DNA from: Panopea generosa
Lineage: Eukaryota; Mollusca; Bivalvia; Adapedonta; Hiatellidae
NCBI GenBank assembly: GCA_029582155.1
Contig: CM055905.1
Coordinates: 60,464,457-60,528,456 of the forward strand
DNA: 64,000 bases
Reading direction: 5' to 3'
The notes below the pieces were generated by a model that saw only the letters and a program-made list of their open reading frames with translations, made no database searches and was not told where the DNA came from. A program made the translations under genes and the position numbers. Of this stretch, positions 45,901-57,222 are shown in pieces (the stretch's first letter is position 1; each line of letters opens with the position of its first letter).

Positions 45901-48900
45901 TCTTGCACAGAGCAAAAAAGGTATTAGGATTAAGGATGCTGCTAACGCCACCACAAATAGCCATGTCACAATCGCCTGAAATGGAAAAATAGATAATACG
46001 AAATATATAATTCAATAAAGTCAACATTATATATTAGATACATATTGTGAGAGATATCTAGAACAAATGTTATTAACAGAAATATATATATAAACATGTA
46101 TACTTTACTTGAAATCAGCATTTCGGCTCATTCTGCTTATCTCCACAATTAATTTAACATCCTTCGCATTCCCTCCCCCAAAATATACATTTATATATTT
46201 GTGTGAAACGAAAAATAAAAGAAAAACAAAATTAAAAGGAACCATCAGGTATACTTTTAAATATACTTGCAATCCTTTTATATTTTGTCTAACATATGTA
46301 TCATTTATGTAACCGGGGTTGGAAGGTATTCGGTAATAACAATTCCATGGTTCTTGTTATAATTGCAGATTTATTACAGTATACTCAGGGTCAAAGAGCC
46401 TGTAATACATAACATAACATTCAGATACACATTAAAACAAAAAGAACATTTACACAATACTTCACAATACAAATTACAATATTTCATTATTAATGCGGCT
46501 CTTTTATATAAATAAAAAAACAATATCACAGATCTTACCAGGATATTCTGATCAAATAAATAAAACTTTGCAGTTTTATTATTTCTGTCTGGAGTGTGAC
46601 AAAATATACTATTAATATATTTAGTGTCTTTGTTGATGTCTAGAGGAAGGATGCTGTAGATTGTTAGTTTGGGGATAAGGGTATGCATGCAGTGCTGGGT
46701 GTGGCCTAACTTGCATCACTCACTTGTCAATCAATGTCACTCCCAAACTAAATATTAACTCACATCGCTCACTTGCCAATCTGTCATGCCCAAGCTAACT
46801 CAGTTCACAATATATACAAACAAAACAACATGTACAATAAACCAGTTTGGGTTTACTATTTTGTACTATACAAGTAGTTAATTGTTTTCCAATACTTTAC
46901 AGTTAGGATGTACCTGTATGACTTTCATGTATAGATAATTATAGGTTAAGACAGTGTTGTCTCCCTTGAACCATAAAATGCTGGAACTATAAAAAAAAAT
47001 GAATTAGTAACACTGGGTGACATTTATAACAAAGAAAATTTAATTTTATAAACATCATTACTATGTTATTTTTAAGAAAGGGTTACCTTTATTTTGATGA
47101 ACCTGCCTTTACAGTTGAATTTTGATCTTTGTTCTACATAAAATTTCCATTGAAACGGCCTATAATTATCTATTCATGAAATACATAATAGCCGACATAT
47201 TAACCAGTTGTTTTTTTAAAGCGCAGTGACATCCGTTAGATTTTTAAAAAATATTCCATCAAAGGCTCTAAAACATACCCGCCTGTTAAAATCAAATACA
47301 AATCAAAGCTTCAACACCAGTGATACATCTTATTACGGTATATGCTATGTCAGCTTTGTTTTACTACAATCCAGGGGTCGTGAGTTCGAATCCCCCGCCT
47401 GACAACAGTGTCTGTGATGATTGATATACGACATTGTGTCTCATTATCATTCGTCTCTCACCACTGACTCAAGTGGGAAAGTTATCAGTTACTTGCGGAG
47501 ATGGAGGGTACTCGAGTATTGGTTAATCCCAGGAAACAGTGGTTAGGTTAACTTATCGTCTGATAGCCCTCGATGGCATAAAAATGACGCTAAATATTCA
47601 ATCAATCAACCATTGTTTTACTCATCTGTAGCAATAAACCACAATATCAGCGAACCATTTTGAAAATAGTCCAAAACTTATTAAATATATTTTTAACCTT
47701 ATAATTGTATCACATTCAGTATGGCGCATCTAAAGCATATCAACTAAATACTATATTTATATGAGCTTTATTTTGAGACTGTGATCTACATTAAAATGCG
47801 TTACCTGATCGTATAGCTTGGCAGCCTAAATGTATAGCCACAAGTGACGAGGAACATGCGGTGTCCAGAACTAGACATGGACCTTGCAAGTCGAATACGT
47901 ATGACACTCTTGCAGCAATGATTGTAGTAGACATTCCTGTTGCGCTATAGCTTGTCATTTCGGTCTTAGGGTCGTTCGATAGAACTTTAAAGTCGTCATT
48001 CATGCAGCCTTTATATCAATAAAATATCAACTGTTATGAATATTAATTAGCAGATATATGAAAACTGATATTTTACATGTTATTATTTACAACTAGTTAA
48101 TGCTATAGTTAGTCAGTTCATCTTATGTGTATTTATTTCATAAATATAACACGTCATGTTGTTATCCTTTGTTAAGCGTGTGAAACCAAAATGAAATCAC
48201 ATGACTCATTTAATATGCCATAAAATATGTTGCACTTAAAAGCGGGAAAAAAATTTCAGTCTAACCTAGACACGTAGCCCAAGTTAGAAATTCGATTTCA
48301 ATATATTATTTTGACAAGTTAAAATAAATATCCTTTTGACAATACGGAGTCACATAAAGTTTTTGAACTTGAACCTATGACCTTAGCGGCGCGAGGTGAG
48401 TAATCTTGAGACGGCGCCTTAGACCACTCGGAGAATCTCCTCAATGTTATTCAAAATGTGATATATAAAATATTTTTGTTAAAGGTTATTCTCAACTTTG
48501 CATTTAATAATCTTGTTTTCTTTTTTTACCAAAAACGTACCTATATAGACTCCGGTGTTAGACCCCTTTAGGCGTTCTCGTGTTATACCACCATCTTCCA
48601 TCGCCATATGAACACATTCTAAAACGTATCTCTGCTGGGGGTCAATTCTCGATGTTTCATTGTCACTAATACCAAACAAACGATTGTCCCACTCATCGTG
48701 TCTGCAGCATGTACAATATATGACATGTTGCCAATGGTTATTTTTGAAACATAAGATTATTGTAAGAACTATAATTTCTGTTTGTTTCCTATGATTCACT
48801 ATGAAAATACATGTACCAATGTCGAATCTTATGCCAGTGATTTCTGTTCACTTTGTTGTAAACTTTGAACTTGTATAACATAATATTGTTTAGCATGTTC

Positions 48901-51900
48901 TTTTACTAAATTCAAATGTATTTTATTTTTCGGCATCTGCTCATTCAAGTTAATATGTATCTTCAAGTAAACCACGCGGTTGCACATTTGATGAAGATGG
49001 TATGTAAAAAGTTAAAATTGATATTTTTGTTCATTAAAATAAATTTTCACAAAACTACCATCGGAACATATGAACAGCATAAACATCAATAAATAAATGT
49101 CTATTTTAACATAACATAATGGCGACATGTAAAAAACGTACATACAGACATAGCTTAAGAATACGGCTATGAAATAATGTTAGTATTAAATATCAATTGT
49201 TAGTAAAAATAATCATATAAATAGTAACGATCAAATAATTTATAATACTTGCAATAAGTTTTAATAGCGCAATATCGCCTCACACCTGTAATAAAATCAT
49301 GTATTGCGTTATCTGGATTGTAACGCCTGTTACTTATATCATGTTTCACGTGCGTTTATTGTTAAATTGATACTCAATTAAATGGATAGTAATAAAAGGT
49401 AATTATAAAGCAAGTAACTATTAAGGAAACATTCCAGTCTGTTATCATTAGTTCAGATGCTGATTCAGACGTGGGAGGCTTCTTCAATCTTTTTACACCG
49501 TTAATGGTAATACTATAATATTTTAACTACAGTTTGCTTTCAAATGCACGTTCACACGATAATTTTGATACAACAATAAACATTGTAACAAGTAAACTAT
49601 CCGATATTTTCTACAAATCAGCATACAAAACATTCCCGTCACGTAAAAGTTGTAACCAGCCGTCTGTAAACAAGGTCAATACTAGTAATCATGTAAACAC
49701 CAATAGTAAATTCCGCACTGACCGACCTTGGTTCGGACGAGACTGTCGTATAAAAAGAAATATGTATAACAAGGCCAAAAGTATTTATTTATGTGACCGG
49801 TCCCACTCAAACAAAACTAAACTAAATAAGGCGAGCAAGGTTTACAAAAAAACAATGAATTTTTACATAACTATATATAAATGTAAAAATGCTCACAAAT
49901 TAAGAACTATGCATAACGCTGACCCCAAATCTTACTGGAAGTACTTTAAAAGTTTAAATTTAAGTTCTGAAAATAAAGCACCTGAATTTTACGATTTCTT
50001 TAAAACCTCCAGTTGTGTAAATGGATATGAAAATATAAACATATCGCCTGATATAGCTAACAACAATGCAATATTAAACTCCCCTTTTGTTGAAAGTGAA
50101 ATTAATAAAATGATTATGAAATGCAATAATGGTAAAACCTCTAGTTTGTCAGACGAAATATGTAATGAATATATTAAAGAAACGCGACACTTATTCTTAC
50201 CATTATATACCAAACTGTTCAACCTAATATTTGATTCAGGACTTGTACCAGAACACTGGACAACTGGTTACTTAATTCCAATTTACAAAGGTAAAGGTTC
50301 ACCTCTAGATCCCACGAATTACCGCCCAATTACTATATTAAGTTGTCTGGGGAAATTATTTACAGCTGTCCTTAACGAGCGACTCACAAAGTTTAGTAAT
50401 CAACACCAAATAATACACCAAAATCAAGCTGGATTTAGGAAAAGCTACTCTACGACCGACCACGTATTTACTTTAAACTACTTAATTAACTTAATGAAAT
50501 CTCAAAAACAGAAGTTGTTCGTTGTGTACGTTGACTTTTCACGTTGTTTTGATAACATCCCAAGGGCCGAGTTTTTTCCAAATTAGTAAATAATGGAGTA
50601 GATGGAAAATTTATAAGAATCATTCGTAATATATACAACAATATAAAATCATGTGTACAATCTCGCGGTAAGCTCTCTGCATTTTATGTCCCAAATTGTG
50701 GTATTTTACAAGGAGAAAGCATTTCTCCGTTACTCTTTTCCTTTTATTTGAATGACCTCAATGATTATTTATCACACCTACAAAATCCAGGCATCACTTT
50801 AGACTATACGACCAACGAAACAACAACGTACCTTCAAATACTGGTAATGCTCTTCGCAGATGATACTATAATACTGGCCCGAAATCAATCTGACTTTCAA
50901 AAATGCTTACGTGATTTTGAAAGTTATTGTTCACTATGGAAACTAAAAATTAATACTTCAAAAACCAAAGTTATGATTTTTGGATCTAACCGAAGATCCT
51001 GGCCTCGATTCAATTTTATGCTTAACAATAGAAGACTAGAAATTGTGGACAATTATAAATATCTTGGTGTATATTTCACCCCATTAGGAAGCGTCAACAA
51101 AACCAAAAAACATCTTGCCGAACAAGCCAATTAAGCCATGCATCTTCTGTATAAACGAATCAATAATTTAGATTTACCTATAGATCTCCAACTTAAATTG
51201 TTTGACCACACAATAATGTCTATCCTAACTTACTCCTGTGAAGTATGGGGCATTGAAGAAAATATAGATTGCCTTGAGAGAATCCATTTATCATTTTTGC
51301 GCAGAATCACCAAATCCAGAAAATCCACTCCTGCGTATATGCTGTATGGGGAACTCAACCGATATCCCATTAGAATCACAATTCAAGATCGAATGATTAA
51401 TTATTGGAATAAATTAATTTTAGATGATAAAACTAAATACTCTACTTTTGTATATAAGGCAATGCTCCACTCTCCGATCCAATTTAAATGGTTACAAACA
51501 ATAAAATATATACTTAACAGCACAAGAAACACGTTTATGTACGAAAACCAGAATGCAATGCGTACCAAGAACATAAGCAAGACTATTAAGCGAAATTTAT
51601 TGGACCAATTTATTCAAACATGGTCAGAGTCTATGTCAATTTCAAATAAAGGGAAACATTATTGTGTCTTTAAGGAACATGTGCAGTTCGAACCTTATCT
51701 TAAATTGATACCTTTGAAAAAAGCGATATCCTTTTGCAGACTTAGAACTATGAATATAAAACTTCCTGTTGAAACAGGACGCTGGAATAACACCCCTTTT
51801 GAAGAAAGATACTGTACTTTATGCGAGAATAGAGATTTGGGTGATCGTTACCACTATCTACCTGTCTGCTATTACTTTAAAGCAACACATCCACGTTTGA

Positions 51901-53145
51901 ACTTTTAAAAAAAAAATTTGATTGAGTTATGAGCACATTTCCCATACAAACATATGATCAATTAGCTGTATATGAGCATATAAACACAATCCCGAACAAA
52001 ATGATGCCCAAATTATAATGCGTGACTAACACTTTATAAAACAAGCGTGTAACTCACCCGAGTAAAAAAAAATTGTCAAAATGACTTTCAAGGCAGGTAA
52101 AGTACACTATGCACTAAAACGTGAAGTTTTTTTAATACGACTCGCATAATTCAATTTGAAGCCAAGTTGGAATCCTCGGCAATTTAAAAATAATTTATAA
52201 AGCGTTTGTCATGCTTTATAATTTGAACATCTTTTTTTATAATTCTAAAGCGTTCTGGATAGTGTTTGTTAGCACATATACAGCTCACTGACCATATATT
52301 TATGTATGGAAAATGTGCTCACAACTCAATTGAAATATTTTTTAAAAAAATTTAAACGTGGATGTGTTGCTTTAATGATCAACGATTAAAGTACATCAAC
52401 AAATATTTCCGTACGCATCCAAATATATTGAAATATCGGGAACTATTGCAATCAGACAACCCTAGAGTTTTAAATAAATTGAGTGAATTTGCCGAGCATC
52501 TTATTAAAACTTTCAAATAGACTTACTTTAACTGAATTTCGTGTAGCTATTCCCCTGTATTAAAACCACACTTTATCACGATCAAAACACTACACTGCGA
52601 TTTAAAATATACCCCATGAAAAACACCGGTAGTAATTGATTCATCAAATCCAAACAAAAGTCGTAGAATTGTAAACTTCCATAAAATATCCGTCCGTTTA
52701 TTTCTTCAAATTATCTGTTATTTTAATCAATCGGCGGTTTTATTTGGTCATAATCCTTACTTGTTTAAGTCACATGGTTTCCTTTTGTCAACTATTTTCT
52801 CGTTTATAAATTTCATTCACAAAATACTGATAGTAAACTGTGATCCTCGTGTATTCAATCCCTATTTACACCCACGTCGAGGCCAACAAATTATAGGCAT
52901 TTGGTGTACGTGTGTTTTTTGTGTGGACTTTGTACCCGCTTGAAGTATTAAACTTGATACATTTAATTACTAATGATTTAACAAGAAAATCTCACTGTTC
53001 CCGCCGGGATTTTACAATATCACATTTGTTTATGAAATGTTTGTGTGAATTCTTCCGATACCCTCATGTGATTATTTATGTTGTAGCCATCATTTGCTGT
53101 TGCGATTCATGATCGTCGATGCAATAAAGGTTGTTGTTGTTGGTT

Positions 53146-53177
<32 letters not shown>

Positions 53178-53976
53178 GGTGGTGGTTAATTGGACAGTTC
53201 AGTCTTGTATGTTGAACAAAACAAAAATTTTTGTTTCAATTAGATACTTGATGTATGTGCAATTACGATTGGTAATGAGCAACAGCAAGTTTTGTAAGGT
53301 AAACAATATGTATGTATAAGCAGCCGTGTTCAATGTTTCAAATAGTTACATCAAACTCAGCTTCTAAAGTGATGACTGCTTACCATTGACGTGACCGTAC
53401 AGTATGTAACGTTAGACGTTTATTGGATCCAATGAATCAGTTCAATATTCAAAACGGCGATTGAACTAAAACGAATTAAATTAAGTAAATTTTAACAATA
53501 AAAGCAAACAACTGGCAAATGTTCCGCATAATTAGCGAGACGTTGAGAAAATCCGAACATTCCTTCATCTACCGCTTTAAACCCACAGCTTATTTATTAA
53601 TTAAAATGATCTTAATCTTTCTTTTCTCTTATGTTGATCTTATTCAGATACAGAATGAAAAGGTCTTTATGATCCCATATTATACACAAACTGTAAAATA
53701 ACCTTATACATTTTGACATTGATTACCATTAAAGAGAATATAATTATTGACAATATATATAGACTCTTACCTCTTCAGAAGACCGGCCTTTTTGACATAT
53801 AGTTTACCAGGCGTTTTCAAATCTTCATCAAACACCGCTTCGTTGTTCCATCTGTCTTTTGGTATATCTACGACATGATTCTCTGCATTGATCAAAACTT
53901 GCCAAAACTCGTCAAGATTTTCTGCACCAGGGAACTTGCACCCAACACCAATTATAGCTATGTCGTCCTCTTCCAT
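33807..53976 (-). CDS. animal-type polyketide synthase with condensation-like and PH tail (8 exons)
   Basis: An iterative type I multienzyme of 2688 residues that should build a carbon chain from malonyl-type units. Eight exons join with canonical borders and consistent phase. Domains (approximate residues): KS 5-430 with Cys174, His309 and His352; AT 525-840 with Ser619 (GQSVGE), Arg644 and His735; DH 915-1200 with His938 (HFLSGNILVP) and Asp1100 (DALFQ); structural KR 1220-1390; degenerate ER about 1440-1600 without a glycine-rich NADPH loop; KR 1715-1950 with GGLHGLG, Ser1857 and Tyr1870; ACP 2000-2075 with Ser2035 (GIDSM); condensation-like domain 2085-2510 with HAIATD instead of HHxxxD; linker; PH domain 2590-2685. 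There is no thioesterase. It resembles animal FAS-like polyketide synthases, but the tail is unusual. The likely product is partly unsaturated; it is otherwise unknown. Confidence 0.92.
34115..34333. mobile_element. MITE family R, copy 4
   Basis: Shares AGTAATGTTGGAAAAGCCCC, GCTATGAATTGTGGGACAGG and GAGATATCAGGTTCTGGGAT with the other copies. The dyad is decayed to ATGGCATCAC, and its end reads ATAGTCTT. No target duplication could be defined. It lies in the last synthase intron. Confidence 0.7.
34658..34999 (-). repeat. dispersed repeat Q, right copy (inverted)
   Basis: Inverted relative to the copy at 28405-28711, diverged with several indels. It ends 33 bp from the exon 7 donor, inside the last synthase intron. 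Confidence 0.7.
35033..35200 (-). CDS. PKS exon 7: N-terminal half of PH domain
   Basis: Encodes HFLKQTTQGWDHRVHVRLIQ, DNKHLVMQWGKTSDGQKRIL and HMCHVRRIETRLLN: a series of beta strands with the Lys/Arg pattern of a PH domain. The acceptor TTACAG and donor GTAAGA give the phase that both flanking exons need. Confidence 0.85.
36030..36104 (+). tRNA. tRNA-like sequence, anticodon loop CTTGGAA (TGG, Pro)
   Basis: GTCTTCC and GGAAGAT form a full 7-bp acceptor stem (one G-T). TCCGC and GCGGG enclose the 7-base loop CTTGGAA. GGTTCGAATCC is a B box, but the outer T-stem pairs fail, so this is more likely a tRNA-derived repeat or pseudogene than a working tRNA. It lies in synthase intron 6 on the opposite strand. 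Confidence 0.4.
36302..43156 (-). CDS. PKS exon 6: end of KS through AT, DH, ER-like, KR, ACP and condensation-like domains
   Basis: A single 6855-bp exon covering residues 310-2594. It begins TGTPIGDPTEVNALG and carries KSNIGHTESAAG (His352). If the donor GTAAGT at 36296-36301 is not used, the frame runs another 50 codons to a stop at 36150. With the donor used, VIKQ is joined to GHFLKQ, the first strand of a PH domain. The residues 2510-2590 linker is polar (Asn, His, Glu, Ser) and probably flexible. Confidence 0.94.
43481..43655 (-). CDS. PKS exon 5: ketosynthase, first catalytic histidine
   Basis: Encodes GTNQDGRTMQPITAPSGEQQ and ends VEYIEAHG, which holds His309. Acceptor ATAAG, donor GTACGT; the split Gly codon is completed by exon 6. 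Confidence 0.93.
44062..44285 (+). mobile_element. tRNA-Leu-type SINE, family 2
   Basis: Degenerate copy: CCGCGGCCGAGAGATCTAGG, TTGTTTCGAGCCTAAATCGG, GCCAGTTACTTTAAGAAGGA, with a small internal duplication of AACCAAAAAATCTGG near 44238. In synthase intron 4. Confidence 0.65.
44508..44742. mobile_element. TTAA-flanked MITE, compact copy
   Basis: 235 bp with TTAA at both ends and terminal CTTTCATATAG against AGTAAAGGGTTAA. It shares GAGTGAATTATGTTAATATT and ACTGACAGAGTGGAAAACAG with the expanded copy at 2085-2618, and has a central palindrome TTCAGATTGCTC-TTGACG-AGCAATCTGAA. In synthase intron 4. Confidence 0.75.
45236..45635. repeat. inverted-repeat element with 29-bp perfect arms
   Basis: GCGACGCTTGCTTTTCTAAA plus AGACAAACG at 45236-45264 is matched exactly by its reverse complement at 45607-45635. 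Outer sequence (CTAGTCTGGAAC against ACTAGAACC) also pairs weakly, so the whole element may be larger. In synthase intron 4. Confidence 0.8.
45794..45975 (-). CDS. PKS exon 4: ketosynthase
   Basis: Encodes DCDMAICGGVSSILNPNTF, MMSPTGQCQTFCDTADGYAR and GEGCGVVILQRAKS, matching the KS segment with FDxxADGYxRGEG; here the first position of that motif is Cys. Acceptor TTTCAG, donor GTATGA. Confidence 0.94.
47355..47612 (+). mobile_element. tRNA-derived SINE, family 1
   Basis: Well-kept body (CAATCCAGGGGTCGTGAGTT, GTGATGATTGATATACGACA, AAGTGGGAAAGTTATCAGTT) ending AATATTCAATCAATCAA; the first part of the tRNA-like head is missing. In synthase intron 3. Confidence 0.78.
47805..48008 (-). CDS. PKS exon 3: ketosynthase active-site cysteine
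   Basis: Contains LDTACSSSLVAIHLG, with the condensing Cys at residue 174. The acceptor is ATAAAG and the donor GTAACG, both used in phase. Confidence 0.94.
48345..48446 (-). mobile_element. tRNA-Leu-derived SINE head, family 2
   Basis: On the minus strand: GGAGATTCTCCGAGTGGTCT, AAGGCGCCGTCTCAAGATTA and the T-arm remnant GGTTCAAGTTC, followed by AAAAACTTTATGTGACTCC; then the copy stops. In synthase intron 2. Confidence 0.65.
48541..48701 (-). CDS. PKS exon 2: ketosynthase
   Basis: Encodes HDEWDNRLFGISDNETSRID, PQQRYVLECVHMAMEDGGI and GSNTGVYI; PQQR and the GVYIG strand are conserved KS features. Acceptor CTGCAG, donor GTACGT. Confidence 0.93.
49525..52520 (+). mobile_element. decayed LINE (non-LTR retrotransposon), 5'-truncated, in PKS intron 1
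   Basis: Reverse transcriptase blocks in order: GYLIPIYKGKGSPLDPTNYR, QAGFRKSYSTTDHVFTL, VVYVDFSRCFDNI, GILQGESISPLLFSFYLNDL, LFADDTIIL and NYKYLGVYF, then a Cys-containing C-terminus (YCTLCENRD-YHYLPVC) and FNDQRLKYINKYFRTHPNIL to a stop at 52518. No endonuclease domain is present, so the 5' end is truncated. It is inactive: a one-base frame change in a T run near 50570, a TAA at 51132, and a 491-bp MITE insertion. The general type is Jockey/CR1-like; I cannot place the clade. It lies on the strand opposite the synthase gene. Confidence 0.88.
51881..52371. mobile_element. MITE with long inverted repeats inside the LINE
   Basis: Terminal AGCAACACATCCACGTTTGA and its inverse, continuing as imperfect inverted repeats for about 150 bp (GAGTTATGAGCACATTTCCC against GGAAAATGTGCTCACAACTC). 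Flanked by TTAA at 51877-51880 and 52372-52375. Removing the insert and one TTAA restores the LINE reading frame through CYYFNDQRLKY, which fixes the borders; a TA duplication is equally compatible. Confidence 0.9.
52521..53770. other. rest of PKS intron 1
   Basis: No gene recognised. The first part may be the LINE 3' UTR. A (GTT)n run at 53128-53180, directly after GCAATAAAG, could be its 3' tail, but no target duplication was found. Confidence 0.35.
53771..53976 (-). CDS. PKS exon 1: start of ketosynthase
   Basis: MEEDDIAIIGVGCKFPGAEN is a textbook ketosynthase N-terminus. The ATG lies two bases inside an acceptor (TTTTAG), so a non-coding first exon further upstream is likely but not located. 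Donor GTAAGA. Confidence 0.92.
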
Positions 53977-53978
53977 GC

Positions 53979-54861
53979 CTAAAATAAAATTCAACATGTG
54001 GTTAATACTAATCATATCTTAATATGATAGGGTTCTGTCATTTCATTTATAAAACTATACAGTTAAATTAAATACTTAATATTTCATTCAGCAAGCAAGT
54101 TTCACAAATGTCGAGTAAAGCGCGTTTTTAAGGACAATGCCCCGTTTCAGTACACCATTGCAGTAAATAGTGATTGCTTATATGTATTTTGTTTTATACT
54201 ATAAAAACATGCATGTTTATGACATAACTATTAATAAGTACATTTATAAATATTTTTAAAGAGTTTGAAAATGTTGGTAAAATTAATTTACACATTTATT
54301 TTGAAAAGCAATCATATCGTCAAAACAACACATTTCAACGCAAGCTTTCGTACAAATAAGATACCTTCAGAACAAGTCACAACACATGCCGTTTGAACAC
54401 GTGACACCCATATTGTCGAAACTATATCATTTAACCACAGAACATTTGCATATGATGTTATTTCATTGAACCTACTTTATATGTTATACCATATAATATG
54501 GGACAGCCCATATCTTGATTGACATAAACAACATTGACACATTAAGCAACCAATAAGCTCCGCTCCTATAGCATTAGACCTATACATACTTCCTGTTAGC
54601 CTTTGTGAATGCCTGAACATGTCGAAACCGATGTCAGGGTGTCTTAAGATAAGCTTCTGTTATTTTTAAGCATGTTCATGGCGACAGTTAAGACATTTAT
54701 CACAACGCTGACAAATACGGGTACATCATCATCGATTCTGAGAAAGTTCAAAGTCACAGGATGTTTTCACGAAAAAGCCAATCCCATACTTCCGACTAAA
54801 AAGGGAAAACCCAATCATGGCATATTGTTTTGGTTTTGCAGAAAGTATCAAGTTTATGTTA
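53979..54861. other. PKS upstream region
   Basis: AT-rich sequence between the exon 1 acceptor and the 90-bp minisatellite. A non-coding first exon and promoter for the synthase are expected here or beyond the array; I could not locate either. Confidence 0.35.
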
Positions 54862-56665
54862 GTATGTATCAAATAAGTATCGTATAATCAATGAATAATG
54901 TCTTATTCTGTAGAACATTATTAAATACATACTCTTGACTGTTTTAGTATATTGTGTATTAAATTAGCATCGTACAATCAATGAATAGTTTCTTATTCCG
55001 TAGAACATTATTATATAAATACTCTTGACTGTTTTAGTATATTATGCATCAAATAAGTATCGTACAGTCAATGAATAGTTTCTTATTCCGTGGAACATTA
55101 TTATATACATAGTCTTGACTGTTTAAGAATATTATGCATCAAATTAGTATCGTACAATCAATGAATAGTTTCTTATTCTGTAGAACATTATTATATAAAT
55201 ACTCTTGACTGTTTTAGTATATTATGCATCAAATAAGTATCGTACAGTCAATGAATAGTTTCTTATTCCGTGGAACATTATTATATACATAGTCTTGACT
55301 GTTTAAGAATATTATGCATCAAATTAGTATCGTACAATCAATGAATAGTTTCTTATTCTGTAGAATATTATTATATAAATACTCTTGACTGTTTTAGTAT
55401 ATTATGCATCAAATTAGTATCGTTCAATCAATGAATAGTTTCTTATTCCGTAGAACATTATTATATACATACTCTTGACTGTTTTAGTATATTATGCATC
55501 AAATTAGTATCGTACAATCAATGAATAGTTTCTTATTCCGTAGAACAGTATTATATACATACTCTTGACTGTTTTAGTATATTATGCATCAAATTAGTAT
55601 CGTACAATCAATGAATAGTTTCTTATTCCGTAGAACATTATTATATACATACTCTTGACTGTTTTAGTATATTATGCATCAAATTAGTATCGTACAATCA
55701 ATAAATAGTTTCTTATTCCGTAGAACATTATTATAAACATACTCTTGACTGTTTCAGTATATTATGTATCAAATAAGTATCGTACAGTCAATTAATAGTT
55801 TCTTATTTCGTAGAACATTATTATATAAATACTCTTGACTGTTTTAGTATATTATGCATCAAATAAGTATCGTACAGTCAATTAATAGTTTCTTATTCCG
55901 TAGAACATTATTATATAAATACTCTTGACTGTTTTAGTATATTATGTATCAAATAAGTATCGTACACTCAATTAATAGTTTCTTATTCCGTAGAACATTA
56001 TTATAAACATACTCTTGACTGTTTTAGTATATTATGTATCAAATAAGTATCGTACAGTCAATTAATAGTTTCTTATTCCGTAGAAAGTATTATATATAAA
56101 GTCGTGACTGTTTCAGTATATTATGCATCAAATTAGTATCGTACAGTCAATGAATAGTTTCTTATTCCGTAGAACATTATTATATAAATACTCTTGACTG
56201 TTTTAGTATATTATGCATCAAATAAGTATCGTACAGTCAATTAATAGTTTCTTATTCCGTAGAACATTATTATATAAATACTCTTGACTGTTTTAGTATA
56301 TTATGTATCAAATAAGTATCGTACAGTCAATCAATAGTTTCTTATTCCGTAAAAAGTATTATATATAAAGTCGTGACTGTTTTAGAATATTATGTATCAA
56401 ATTAGTATCGTATGATCAATAAATAGTTTCTTATACAATAGAACAGTATTATATACATACTCTTGACTGTTTTAGTATAATTTGTATCAAATTAGTATCG
56501 TACACTCAATGAATAGTTTCTTATACAATAGAACAGTATTACATACATACTCTTGACTGTTTTAGTTTATTATGTATCAATTTAGTATCGTACCATCAAT
56601 GAATAGTTTCTTATTCAATAGAGCATTATTATATAGATACTCTTGACTGTTTCAGTATATTGGCC
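54862..56665. repeat. 90-bp minisatellite, about 20 units, partly 180-bp dimers
   Basis: The unit includes AGTATCGTACAATCAATGAA, TAGTTTCTTATTCCGTAGAA and CATACTCTTGACTGTTTTAG. The stretches 55021-55200 and 55201-55380 are nearly identical to each other but made of two different 90-bp types, so a 180-bp dimer was duplicated. The flanking units are the most diverged. Confidence 0.95.
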
Positions 56666-56989
56666 GATGTAAAGTTTTATGGTTCGACTACCTAGTGGAT
56701 GTTTTGCTGCTGACCATTACAATTAGGCTACCCCTGTTATAAGTTAAGTTATTCATTTGAGCCTAATTGAAAAGCAATCTCAAATCATATATAAATCGCT
56801 ACCAAGTCCGGTTTTTTAATTGAACCAGTGCGGAACGTTGTATGTAAGAGGCTATCGGATCAAATCTTGGATATATTTAATACATGATGGAAGAACAGAA
56901 CTCAAGCAAAGAAGAAAGTAGGGTACTCGGTTTCTAACGAGTCTGATCAGGAGGGGTTAATAAACAGTATGCAACATCCCAAAAGCCTC

Positions 56990-57222
56990 CTGATCACTGT
57001 TTCCTTGAATCCTGAAATGTTAACCAGTACTCGAGCACACCCCATCTCTGCAAGTAACTGATAACTTTTCCACTTGAATTAGCGGCGAGAGACGAATGAT
57101 AATGAGACACAGGGTCGTAAATCAATCATCACAGAGACTGTTGCCTAGCAGGGATTCGAACTCACGACCTCTAAATTGATAGTCAGACGCGTAACCGACT
57201 GACCTAATCGGGCCCGGCAGCA
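56990..57222 (-). mobile_element. tRNA-derived SINE, family 1
   Basis: Reverse copy with CTCTGCAAGTAACTGATAAC, AATCATCACAGAGACTGTTG, the B-box inverse GGGATTCGAACTCACGACC and the head end GACCTAATCGGGCCCGGC. The tail is missing. Confidence 0.8.
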
